A stretch of DNA of 13,567 nucleotides from Clostridiales bacterium. Its GTDB lineage: Bacteria > Bacillota > Clostridia > Oscillospirales > Oscillospiraceae. The position numbers and the translations under genes were made by a program. Where the stretch lies: positions 1-13,567 of the forward strand of contig SFIL01000034.1 of assembly GCA_004556205.1 (NCBI GenBank). Direction: 5' to 3'. The notes under the pieces were generated by a model. The model searched no databases and had not been told where the DNA came from. It worked only from the letters and a program-made list of their open reading frames with translations. Shown piece after piece: positions 6,359 to 13,478 of the stretch (positions are counted from its first letter, which is position 1; every line of letters starts with the position of its first letter).

Positions 6359-7252
6359 CTAAAAATCAGTCGGGATTACCCGCATTTCCCTGTCAATCTT
6401 TTCCCAAGAGAATTGATTGATCAGCTCTCTTGCGGCTATGGGAGCATCGGTTTCAGTCAGACCCGCGATATGCGCCAGCCTGCCGAGCAGCGTTTCAGGC
6501 GTGTATTTTTCCCGCAGATGCGCCATGTCAAGACTTTTTTCGCGCTTGCTTAACCGTTTACCGTCCGGCGCAACCAGCAGCGGGACATGGTAAAACTGCG
6601 GCACGGGAAAGCCGAGCGTTCGATACAGCCAAATCTGCCTTGCCGTCGAGCCAAGCAGATCGCTCCCCCGCACAACCTCCGTTACACCGCCGAGCGCGTC
6701 GTCGCAAACGACCGCAAGCTGGTAAGCATACACGCCGTCCGAGCGACGCACGATAAAATCCCCGCATTCTTCTGCAAGCTTTTCCTCCTGTGTGCCGAAA
6801 ACACCGTCACAAAAAGAAACCGTCTCCTCCGGCACGCGCACACGCCAAGCGGGTTTGCGCTGCTTATCGGCGCGTTCGGCGTCCGTCAGATTTCGGCAGG
6901 TGCCTGCGTAGATAAACGTCCCGTCAGAGGCATGGGGCGCGGAAGCATCGTGCAGCTCACTCCTCTTGCAATAACAGGGGTAGGTATCCAGCTGCGAAAA
7001 TGCCTTGGTATAGACAGCACCGCGCGTGCTTTGCAGCGGCATTTCCTCATCCCAGTCCAGCCCAAGCCAGCATAGATCCTCTCGCAGCGCAGTGATATAT
7101 GCACGCTTACTCCTGTCAGGGTCCAAATCCTCAATACGCAAGAGCATTTTTCCGTCCTGCGAGCGTACAGACAGCCACGCCAACAGCGCGGTAAAGACAT
7201 TGCCAAGGTGCATACGCCCCGACGGGCTGGGCGCAAACCGTCCGACCGTCAC
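6359..7252 (-). CDS. gluQ: Glutamyl-queuosine tRNA(Asp) synthetase
   Basis: A 297-residue truncated relative of glutamyl-tRNA synthetase lacking the anticodon-binding domain. GluQRS activates glutamate without tRNA and attaches it to queuosine at position 34 of tRNA(Asp). The HIGH-like signature is RMHLGN (13-18) within GRFAPSPSGRMHLGN, and the KMSKS-like loop is KRLSKR (232-237). The zinc site is visible as C93, C95, Y115 and C119. The amino-acid pocket has LRIEDLDPDRSK. The length matches the family. It starts at a GTG that overlaps the stop of the preceding dehydrogenase gene by four bases (GTGA), so translation is coupled. Its presence implies that the organism has queuosine in its tRNAs. 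Confidence 0.95.
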   Translation of the reverse strand: MTVGRFAPSPSGRMHLGNVFTALLAWLSVRSQDGKMLLRIEDLDPDRSKRAYITALREDLCWLGLDWDEEMPLQSTRGAVYTKAFSQLDTYPCYCKRSELHDASAPHASDGTFIYAGTCRNLTDAERADKQRKPAWRVRVPEETVSFCDGVFGTQEEKLAEECGDFIVRRSDGVYAYQLAVVCDDALGGVTEVVRGSDLLGSTARQIWLYRTLGFPVPQFYHVPLLVAPDGKRLSKREKSLDMAHLREKYTPETLLGRLAHIAGLTETDAPIAARELINQFSWEKIDREMRVIPTDF

Positions 7253-8169
7253 GGAAGCTTCACCTCATTTTTCAGCGGCTCACCGCGCAGGTAGCGCCTT
7301 AGGTTTTCCCCGCAGATTTCCCAAATCTTTTGCTCAACCTGCGGCAAATGTCCGAAGCTCACGCCCGCAACGTGCGGCGTGATGATGGCGTTCGGCAGCG
7401 TCCAAAGCGGATGCTCCTGCGGCAGCGGCTCAGGCTTCGTTACGTCCAAGCCCACTCCAAACAGCCGATTCTCGCAGAGAGCGGCAGCCAAAGCGTCCGT
7501 GTCAGCAAAGCTCCCGCGCCCAACATTCACAAAGACCGCACCGTATTTCATGAGTGCAATCCGCTCCGCATCAAAGTAGCCTGCTGTCAGTGCAGTGTGC
7601 GGCATAGCACAGAGGATAAAATCCGCCTCCGGAAGAAACAGCTCCGCGCATTCCAATGTCGTCAGCACATCAAAACCCTCGCGGCTGCGCCTTGCGTCGC
7701 GGCAGACGCCGACAGTGGACACGCCAAGCCCTTTCAGGCGGCGCGCAATGCTCCCGCCGAGGTCACCGCAGCCATAGATCAGCGCAGTCGCGCCGCTGAC
7801 CTGTTTTTCAGCGCCGAGGTCGCGCCATTCACCCGCCCGAATATAGGCGGGCAATCTGCGGCAAAGCGCAAGCAGCATTCCGAGGGCGTGCTCGGCGATT
7901 GTCTCTCCAAAGGCGCCGGATGCCGTTGTGAGGCGAACATTTCTCGGGAAATCCCCCTCCAAGTAACGATCCGCTCCCGCCCATGTCATCTGTACCCATT
8001 GCAGTGCCCTTGCGCGGTGCAAATCGTCTTTTGTCGGGTTTCCGAATATGATTTCAGCCGTTTCAAGTGCCTTTTCTCTCTCCGTGTCGGACGGTCGAAC
8101 TGTTAAAACGTCTTGCAGCGGACAGTCTCGTTCGCTATCTCTCTCGGCAAGATATAGTATCTTCTGCAT
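7249..8169 (-). CDS. D-isomer-specific 2-hydroxyacid dehydrogenase family protein
   Basis: A complete 306-residue NAD(P)-dependent dehydrogenase of the phosphoglycerate dehydrogenase-like family. The Rossmann motif is GCGDLG (133-138). The catalytic triad is intact: R218 in NVGRGS, E247 in TKPEPLP and H266 in TPHVAG. The N-terminal half has the family's substrate-domain signature TWAGADRYL. The substrate cannot be decided from sequence; the domain layout resembles the glyoxylate/hydroxypyruvate-reductase-like group more than SerA, because there is no ACT domain. GTGAGGAA precedes the ATG (8167-8169). It overlaps gluQ by four bases and follows the LCP gene by 86 bases without a visible terminator, so it could be part of a longer transcript. 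Confidence 0.9.
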   Translation of the reverse strand: MQKILYLAERDSERDCPLQDVLTVRPSDTEREKALETAEIIFGNPTKDDLHRARALQWVQMTWAGADRYLEGDFPRNVRLTTASGAFGETIAEHALGMLLALCRRLPAYIRAGEWRDLGAEKQVSGATALIYGCGDLGGSIARRLKGLGVSTVGVCRDARRSREGFDVLTTLECAELFLPEADFILCAMPHTALTAGYFDAERIALMKYGAVFVNVGRGSFADTDALAAALCENRLFGVGLDVTKPEPLPQEHPLWTLPNAIITPHVAGVSFGHLPQVEQKIWEICGENLRRYLRGEPLKNEVKLP

Positions 8170-8255
8170 AACTGTTCCTCACTTGATAATGCGGAATAAA
8201 AGAATGAATTGCCGCGTCACTGCACGACACACAATAAAATATATTGCTTTTTCAG

Positions 8256-9368
8256 TTAATACGCGATATACAAATCATCCCAAGAGATCGCGCGGGTGTA
8301 GGGATTGAAATACTCGTTGAGCAGGTCGAGATAGTCCTCGTCCGCGGCAACAACGACATAGTCCCCGCTGAGATAAAACGGCATGGTGGTCATATACATA
8401 TCATCCGTCCCACAGAGTACGACGGACTCAGCAAGCCATAAGAGATTGCCCGTTGTCAGATCGGTCTGCGTGTTTTTTCCGAACAGAGACAGCGCTTTGG
8501 GCAGCTTGAAAACATTCTTTATTGATACCCACTGATTGATGGCGGCAAGCATAAAATCGCGCTGCACGCTCACGCGGCCAATATCAGCGTCTGTGTAGCC
8601 GTAGCGGAAGCGCACCAGCCCCATTGCCTGTTCGCCGTCAAGCGTCTGCATTCCTTTATTCAGATGTATATACAGCTCCTGCGAGGGATCCTCATAATTC
8701 ATATCCATCGGCACATCGAATTCCACGCCGCCGAACAGATTGACCAGATCGATAAACACGTCCAATTCCAGCAGCATATAACCGTCAGGTCGGAAACCGA
8801 TACACTCCGCAACATAGTCCATCAGGCTGTCCATGCCCTCCTCGCCTTTTCCGTTGACACCGTAGGCACCGTTGATCTTATGGGGCGTGTAGGTCGAGTT
8901 GACCTTCGTGTCGCGCGGGATGCTCATCAGGCTCATACGCCTTTGCCCGCGGTCGATGTTCAAGAGCATGATTGTATCCGTGCGGTCTCCCGATTCGTCC
9001 GTGCCGGCAAGCAGGATCGTGCAGCAATCGTCCTTTCGTGCGCGGTCATTGTCCGCCATCGGCTCTTTCGTAAGAAAGTGTACTCCCGCAAGAAGCCCGC
9101 CGAACAGAAGCACACAGACCAAAAGGAATACGCCGATTACTCGCAGGAAACGATGCTTTTTCTTCTTTTTCGGCGAGTAGGTCTGCTGCACCTGACGCTG
9201 CGCAGCGCTCGGTCTCGGCTGAAGAGGCCGCTCCGATCGGTCGGAATAGTCCGAGCCATCCGTGTATTCCGGCTCGTCGCAGTCCTCGTAAAGCTTATCT
9301 GCAAAACCGCGCTCATAGGGATCTTCTTCCTCAAATGAGGGATCGTTATCATAGTCATAGGGTTTCAT
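8256..9368 (-). CDS. LytR-CpsA-Psr (LCP) family cell-wall glycopolymer ligase
   Basis: LCP proteins transfer lipid-linked glycopolymers, such as teichoic acids or capsule, onto peptidoglycan. From the start at 9368 the protein has 370 residues: an acidic, Asp/Glu/Tyr-rich cytoplasmic tail (1-65), a lysine cluster (67-72), one membrane segment (about 76-98) and an extracytoplasmic LCP domain. LCP motifs are visible: DRTDTIML (128-135), IPRD (150-153), HKINGAY (163-169), the FGGVEFDVP strand (212-220), RFRYG (253-257), DIGR (262-265) and QR (269-270). Its catalytic arginines are present. The reading frame extends upstream to 9485 but would run through the promoter at 9390-9418; the 9368 ATG has an AAAGGCGGTG ribosome binding site. 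Confidence 0.92.
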   Translation of the reverse strand: MKPYDYDNDPSFEEEDPYERGFADKLYEDCDEPEYTDGSDYSDRSERPLQPRPSAAQRQVQQTYSPKKKKKHRFLRVIGVFLLVCVLLFGGLLAGVHFLTKEPMADNDRARKDDCCTILLAGTDESGDRTDTIMLLNIDRGQRRMSLMSIPRDTKVNSTYTPHKINGAYGVNGKGEEGMDSLMDYVAECIGFRPDGYMLLELDVFIDLVNLFGGVEFDVPMDMNYEDPSQELYIHLNKGMQTLDGEQAMGLVRFRYGYTDADIGRVSVQRDFMLAAINQWVSIKNVFKLPKALSLFGKNTQTDLTTGNLLWLAESVVLCGTDDMYMTTMPFYLSGDYVVVAADEDYLDLLNEYFNPYTRAISWDDLYIAY

Positions 9369-9389
9369 GGTTTCACCGCCTTTGCAGAC

Positions 9390-9418
9390 ATTATACTCTA
9401 TTTTTCCCCTCTTGTAAA
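9390..9418 (-). promoter_or_regulatory. Promoter of the LCP gene
   Basis: On the minus strand, TTTACA (9413-9418), a 17-base spacer and a perfect TATAAT (9390-9395). Transcription would start near 9383, giving a very short leader of about 15 bases that is mostly ribosome binding site. This fixes the LCP start at 9368 and rules out the longer reading frame. Confidence 0.75.
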
Positions 9419-9444
9419 TACCAATGCTTTGCGCAGGAAAAAGA

Positions 9445-9458
9445 GGAAAATATTTTCC
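9445..9458. repeat. 14-bp perfect palindrome between the divergent LCP and nrdG promoters
   Basis: GGAAAATATTTTCC is its own reverse complement. It lies about 27 bases upstream of the LCP -35 box and about 20 bases upstream of the nrdG -35 box. It could be an operator for a dimeric regulator of either gene, but a short AT-rich palindrome can also occur by chance. I do not recognise it as a known site. Confidence 0.4.
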
Positions 9459-9478
9459 GGAAAAGTATCGGTTTGTTG

Positions 9479-9507
9479 TTGACAAAGGCTGTCTTTTCGT
9501 GTATGCT
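9479..9507 (+). promoter_or_regulatory. Promoter of nrdG-nrdD-trxB
   Basis: A perfect TTGACA (9479-9484), a 17-base spacer and TATGCT (9502-9507). Transcription would start near 9514, leaving a leader of about 80 bases before nrdG. The two NrdR-like boxes lie directly downstream, where bound protein would block initiation or elongation. Confidence 0.75.
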
Positions 9508-9517
9508 TAGCCAGAGA

Positions 9518-9533
9518 ACACAAGATATTGTGC
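9518..9533 (+). promoter_or_regulatory. NrdR-box-like operator 1
   Basis: ACACAAGATATTGTGC closely resembles the imperfect palindromic NrdR box (ACACwATATwttGTGT type), with half sites ACA/CA..TTGTG. It lies at about +4 to +19 of the predicted nrdG transcript. NrdR is the ATP/dATP-sensing repressor of ribonucleotide reductase operons in most bacteria. Confidence 0.65.
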
Positions 9534-9549
9534 TGCGGTACAAGAATTC

Positions 9550-9565
9550 CCACAAGATAATCCGT
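9550..9565 (+). promoter_or_regulatory. NrdR-box-like operator 2
   Basis: CCACAAGATAATCCGT repeats the core CACAAGATA of box 1 exactly 32 bases further on, about three helical turns, which is the spacing expected for paired NrdR boxes. Its right half is degenerate, so on its own it would be a weak site; the pairing and spacing carry most of the support. Confidence 0.5.
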
Positions 9566-9595
9566 GCTTTTTTCAACTTTTTTCGGAGGTACGAT

Positions 9596-10279
9596 ATGCG
9601 TATCGGTGGACTGCAAAAGCTGACGCTGCTTGACTTTCCGGGTCATGTCGCCTGCACTGTTTTTCTGCAAGGCTGCAACTTTCGGTGTCCTTTTTGCCAT
9701 AATACTTCGCTTGTCCTCGGGACGGATGCCGTCAGCGAAACGGAGATCCTCGACTTTCTGAAAAAGCGGCAGGGACTGCTCGACGGCGTAGCGGTTACGG
9801 GCGGTGAGCCGCTTCTGTCTGCGCAGATCGGTACACTCCTTGCAAAGTTCAAGGAGCTTGGCTACCGTGTTAAGCTGGACACCAACGGCAGCTTCCCGCA
9901 GCGGCTGCGCGACCTCATAGAGCGCGGTCTTGTGGATTATGTCGCAATGGACATCAAAAACTCCCGCGAAAAATACGACCTGACCGCAGGCGCAAGCGGT
10001 TTCCTTCCCGCTGTGGAGGAGAGCGTTACGCTGCTCAAGCAAGGGCTTATCCCCTATGAATTTCGCACCACCGTCGTTGACGAGCTGCACGAACCGAAGG
10101 ATTTTTCTGCTATCGGCCAGTGGCTCTCGGGTGCACAGGCGTATTATTTACAAGGATTTGTGGATTCCGGCGACATTCTCTGCGCCGGACTGCACGCAGC
10201 AACGAAGGAAAAAACAGAGCTTTGCCGCGCAGAAGCGGCAAGGTACCTTTCAAACATACAGATTAGAGGAATATCATGA
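9596..10279 (+). CDS. nrdG: Anaerobic ribonucleoside-triphosphate reductase activating protein
   Basis: A 227-residue radical SAM enzyme that installs the glycyl radical on NrdD. The [4Fe-4S]/SAM motif is CNFRCPFC (C27, C31, C34), followed by the SAM-binding TGGEPLL at 68-74 and KLDTNGS further on. The N-terminus MRIGGLQKLTLLDFPG is typical of the longer NrdG2-like group found in Clostridia and archaea, rather than the ~155-residue enterobacterial NrdG. I chose the ATG at 9596 because CGGAGGT lies at 9584-9590; the same frame is open back to 9335, but that would cover the promoter and the regulatory sites. Its stop overlaps an ATG of nrdD (ATGA, 10276-10279), so the two are probably translationally coupled. 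Confidence 0.94.
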   Translation: MRIGGLQKLTLLDFPGHVACTVFLQGCNFRCPFCHNTSLVLGTDAVSETEILDFLKKRQGLLDGVAVTGGEPLLSAQIGTLLAKFKELGYRVKLDTNGSFPQRLRDLIERGLVDYVAMDIKNSREKYDLTAGASGFLPAVEESVTLLKQGLIPYEFRTTVVDELHEPKDFSAIGQWLSGAQAYYLQGFVDSGDILCAGLHAATKEKTELCRAEAARYLSNIQIRGIS

Positions 10280-10296
10280 CAGAGGAGAGAACAATT

Positions 10297-12681
10297 ATGT
10301 ATCAGGTAGTAAAACGCAATGACAAAGTCGTCGATTTCGACCTTTCCAAGATCGCTGCGGCCATCCAAAAAGCGTTCGATGCGCAGGAAAAGCAGTATAA
10401 CAACGATGTGATCGACTTTCTGGCACTAAAGGTCACGGCTGACTTTGCACCGAAGGTCAAGGACGGAAAGATCGCCGTCGAGGATATTCAGGACAGCGTC
10501 GAATCCGTTCTCATTCGCGCGGGCTATGACGATGTCGCTAAGGCATACATTCTCTACCGCCGTCAGCGTGAAAAGCTGCGCAATATGAAATCCACGCTTT
10601 TAGACTATAAGGAGCTGGTGGACAGCTATGTCAAGGTGCAGGACTGGCGTGTGAAGGAAAACTCCACCGTCACCTACTCCGTCGGCGGCCTGATCCTTTC
10701 GAACTCGGGCGCGATCACCGCGAACTACTGGCTCAGCGAGATCTACGACGACGAAATCGCCAATGCACACAAGAACTGTGATCTGCACATCCACGATATG
10801 TCCATGCTGACGGGCTACTGTGCCGGCTGGTCACTGCGTCAGCTTATCCAAGAGGGCTTGGGCGGTGTTCCGGGGAAGATCACTTCCGCGCCTGCAAAGC
10901 ATCTCTCCTCCCTGTGCAATCAGATGGTCAATTTCCTCGGCATCATGCAAAACGAATGGGCGGGTGCACAGGCGTTCTCCTCGTTCGATACCTATCTCGC
11001 GCCTTTCGTCAAGGTGGACAATCTCACCTATGATCAGGTTAAGAAATGCGTCGAATCCTTTGTTTACGGCGTGAACACGCCCTCTCGCTGGGGCACGCAG
11101 GCGCCGTTCTCCAACATCACCCTCGACTGGACCGTCCCGGACGATATGGCAGAGCTGCCCGCGATCGTGGGCGGCAAGGAGATGCCCTTCAAGTATAAAG
11201 ACTGCAAGAAAGAAATGGATATGGTCAACCGCGCCTTTATTGAGGTCATGATCGAGGGCGACGCGAATGGCCGTGGCTTCCAATATCCCATCCCCACCTA
11301 CTCCATCACCCGCGACTTCGACTGGTCGGAGACGGAGAATAACAAGCTCCTCTTTGAAATGACCGCAAAGTACGGCACGCCCTATTTCTCCAACTATGTC
11401 AACAGCGATATGCAGCCGAGCGACGTGCGTTCGATGTGCTGCCGTCTGCGTCTTGACCTGCGCGAGCTGCGCAAAAAGTCCGGTGGCTTCTTCGGCAGCG
11501 GCGAATCGACCGGCTCCGTCGGTGTCGTTACGATCAATATGCCGAAGATCGCCTACCTCTCCAAGACGCCCGAGGAATTTTATAAACGGCTCGATCACCT
11601 CATGGATATTGCTGCACGCAGTCTCAAGATTAAGCGCACCGTCATCACCCGTCTAATGGAAGAAGGGCTGTATCCCTACACCAAGCGCTACCTCGGCACT
11701 TTTGAAAACCACTTCTCTACCCTCGGCCTGATCGGTATGAATGAGGTCGGTCTGAATGCAAAGTGGCTGCGCAAGGACATGACCCACAAGGAGACGCAGG
11801 ATTTCACTATCGAAGTCCTCAACCATATGCGCTCCCGCCTGTCCGACTATCAGGAGCAGTACGGCGACCTCTACAATCTTGAGGCGACGCCTGCCGAATC
11901 TACCACCTACCGTCTTGCCAAGCACGATAAGAAGGACTTCCCCGATATCATCACCGCCGCCAAGGAGGGTGAGACGCCCTATTACACCAACTCCTCTCAC
12001 CTGCCCGTCGGCTATACCGAGGACATCTTCTCCGCCCTCGATGTGCAGGACGAACTGCAAACGCTCTACACTTCCGGCACGGTCTTCCATGCCTTCCTCG
12101 GCGAGAAGCTGCCCGATTGGAGGGCTGCAGCGAATCTTGTCCGCAAGATTGCAGAGAACTACCGTCTGCCCTACTATACGCTCTCCCCGACCTATTCCGT
12201 CTGCCGTGAGCACGGCTATCTCACCGGCGAGCAGTATACCTGCCCGATCTGCGGCAAGACGACCGAGGTCTACAGTCGTATCACAGGCTACTACCGCCCT
12301 GTGCAGAATTTCAATGATGGCAAAGCGCAGGAATTCAAGGATCGCAAGGTCTACGACATCGCAGGCTCGATGAATAAGCGCTTCGGACAGGCCGCCGATC
12401 AGACTGCCCCCGTGAGCGACGCACCTGCGCAGAACTGCGCCGCAGGCAAACTTGTCCTCTTTACGACCAGCACCTGCCCAAAGTGCGTCATGGCAAAGAA
12501 GTTCCTCGCAGACGCAAATTTGGCTTATGAGACGGTGATCGTCGATGTTGACCCGGAGGCAGCAAGGAAATACGGTGTCCGTCAGGCGCCGACCCTGTTG
12601 ATCCTTGACGGCGAAACGGAGCTTGGGCGCGTGGAGAATCCTTCAAACATCCGCGCCTTTGCGGAAGAACACGCGAAATAA
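10297..12681 (+). CDS. nrdD: Class III anaerobic ribonucleoside-triphosphate reductase with fused C-terminal redoxin domain
   Basis: NrdD reduces ribonucleoside triphosphates to deoxynucleotides without oxygen, using a glycyl radical. From 10297 the protein has 794 residues. It contains an N-terminal ATP-cone (about 2-95, allosteric control), the catalytic core with the likely thiyl-radical Cys175 (GYCAGWSL), MCCRLRLDL (380-388), the zinc-site cysteines 636, 649 and 652 (CPICG) and the glycyl radical motif RITGYY (Gly664). After a linker (about 690-715), residues 717-794 form a thioredoxin/glutaredoxin-like domain with CPKC (727-730) and a cis-proline motif QAPT (763-766). An alternative ATG at 10276 overlaps nrdG; I prefer 10297 because GAGGAG precedes it and MYQVVKRNDKVV is the family start. 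The fused redoxin suggests disulfide-based rather than formate-based reduction. Confidence 0.95.
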   Translation: MYQVVKRNDKVVDFDLSKIAAAIQKAFDAQEKQYNNDVIDFLALKVTADFAPKVKDGKIAVEDIQDSVESVLIRAGYDDVAKAYILYRRQREKLRNMKSTLLDYKELVDSYVKVQDWRVKENSTVTYSVGGLILSNSGAITANYWLSEIYDDEIANAHKNCDLHIHDMSMLTGYCAGWSLRQLIQEGLGGVPGKITSAPAKHLSSLCNQMVNFLGIMQNEWAGAQAFSSFDTYLAPFVKVDNLTYDQVKKCVESFVYGVNTPSRWGTQAPFSNITLDWTVPDDMAELPAIVGGKEMPFKYKDCKKEMDMVNRAFIEVMIEGDANGRGFQYPIPTYSITRDFDWSETENNKLLFEMTAKYGTPYFSNYVNSDMQPSDVRSMCCRLRLDLRELRKKSGGFFGSGESTGSVGVVTINMPKIAYLSKTPEEFYKRLDHLMDIAARSLKIKRTVITRLMEEGLYPYTKRYLGTFENHFSTLGLIGMNEVGLNAKWLRKDMTHKETQDFTIEVLNHMRSRLSDYQEQYGDLYNLEATPAESTTYRLAKHDKKDFPDIITAAKEGETPYYTNSSHLPVGYTEDIFSALDVQDELQTLYTSGTVFHAFLGEKLPDWRAAANLVRKIAENYRLPYYTLSPTYSVCREHGYLTGEQYTCPICGKTTEVYSRITGYYRPVQNFNDGKAQEFKDRKVYDIAGSMNKRFGQAADQTAPVSDAPAQNCAAGKLVLFTTSTCPKCVMAKKFLADANLAYETVIVDVDPEAARKYGVRQAPTLLILDGETELGRVENPSNIRAFAEEHAK

Positions 12682-12692
12682 GGGGAAGTATC

Positions 12693-13229
12693 ATGTATGA
12701 TATAATTATCGTCGGCGCAGGTCCTGCGGGGCTGACCGCTGCGATCTATGCCCGCCGCGCGGGAAAAACCGTCCTTGTTTTAGAAAAGGACACCTTCGGC
12801 GGACAGGTTACCTTCTCCCCGAAACTCGAAAACTACCCCGGTTTTCAGGAGATCAGCGGGAACGAGCTTGCACAGCGAATGCTCGAGCAGGCTCTCTCTC
12901 TCGGAGCAGACATCGACATGGATACCGTAGTCGATGTGCTCGACGGAGAGACGAAAACCGTCGTGGGTGAGAGCGGTCGTTATGAGACGCGAAGCGTCAT
13001 CATTGCCGCCGGTGCAAAGCACCGCAGATTGCAGCTGCCAAACGAGGAAGCATTGATCGGCAACGGCATCTCCTTCTGTGCCGTTTGCGACGGTGCGTTC
13101 TATCAAGGGCAGCATGTTGCGGTCATCGGCGGCGGCAACACGGCTTTACAGGAGATCGCGCTCCTTTCGGAGGTCTGCAAGCGTGTAACAGTCGTGCAAA
13201 ACCTCGCTTTTCTGACCGGCGAGGAATGA
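12693..13229 (+). CDS. trxB: Thioredoxin reductase-like flavoprotein, truncated by a frame-disrupting deletion
   Basis: The frame encodes 178 residues against about 300 for the family. It has the FAD motif GAGPAG (8-13), FGGQVTFSPKLENYPG (35-50), the redox-active CAVCDG (C129, C132) and the second dinucleotide motif GGGNTA (146-151). After FLTGEE a TGA stop follows at once. The next sequence encodes the normal C-terminal part in another frame, so about 27-30 residues are missing near 13226. The NADPH-phosphate signature HRRxxxR expected after GGGNTA is replaced by VTVVQNLAFLTGEE, so the electron donor may not be NADPH. GGGGAAG precedes the ATG, 11 bases after nrdD, so it belongs to the nrd operon and could reduce the NrdD redoxin. 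The truncation may be an assembly error. Confidence 0.85.
   Translation: MYDIIIVGAGPAGLTAAIYARRAGKTVLVLEKDTFGGQVTFSPKLENYPGFQEISGNELAQRMLEQALSLGADIDMDTVVDVLDGETKTVVGESGRYETRSVIIAAGAKHRRLQLPNEEALIGNGISFCAVCDGAFYQGQHVAVIGGGNTALQEIALLSEVCKRVTVVQNLAFLTGEE
13127..13225 (+). repeat. 99-bp direct repeat, internal copy (in trxB)
   Basis: This segment covers the GGGNTA motif to FLTGE of the trxB-like gene and is identical, base for base, to 13469-13567, 342 bases further on. The base just before each copy differs (T versus A). It is the natural copy, because it sits in its expected place in the flavoprotein. Confidence 0.95.
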
Positions 13230-13478
13230 GGGCACCGATTCCCTAACAGCGGTCAACCTCCTCAACACTGAGACAAACAAAGCTTCACGCCTCGCCGTAG
13301 ACGGCATTTTCCTCGCAATCGGTACGGCGCCCGATAATGGTGCCTTTGCCTCAGTGACCGACCTGAACGAATGGGGGTACATCCAAGCCGATGAGTCGGG
13401 CATGACCAAAACCCCAGGCATTTTTGTCGCGGGCGACTGCCGCACCAAACATATCCGCCAACTCGCAACGGCGGCGGC
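13226..13478 (+). pseudogene. trxB: Displaced 3' part of the trxB-like gene, out of frame
   Basis: Read in the frame starting at 13231, this encodes GTDSLTAVNLLNTETNK, then VDGIFLAIGTAPDN, GYIQADESGMTKTPGIFVAGDCRTK and HIRQLATAAA, which is the standard FAD-binding C-terminal segment of thioredoxin reductases. It is shifted by one base relative to the upstream frame and lacks the connecting ~27-30 residues. After LATAAA the expected D-G-A continuation and C-terminal helix are replaced by the copied GGGNTA-coding sequence. The piece is therefore coding-derived but not translatable as it stands. Confidence 0.85.

Noticed and set aside
6371..6382. CGGG/CCCG hairpin near the gluQ end as a terminator
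   Set aside because: The stem has only four base pairs and lies inside the coding end of gluQ; the T-runs that follow are suggestive, but it is too weak to list as a feature.
8232..8246. AT-rich imperfect palindrome (CAATA...TATTG) between the LCP and dehydrogenase genes
   Set aside because: Half sites of five bases in AT-rich sequence are expected by chance; no T-tract for a terminator and no promoter in register.
9369..9485. Upstream extension of the LCP protein to an ATG at 9485
   Set aside because: It runs through the LCP promoter at 9390-9418, so it would not be transcribed; the 9368 ATG has AAAGGCGGTG.
9335..9595. N-terminal extension of nrdG back to 9335
   Set aside because: It would cover the LCP 5' end, both promoters and the NrdR-like boxes; the 9596 ATG has a strong ribosome binding site and gives the family N-terminus.
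10831..11598. 255-codon open frame on the minus strand inside nrdD
   Set aside because: Antisense to the conserved catalytic core of NrdD, with no motif and no initiation signal.
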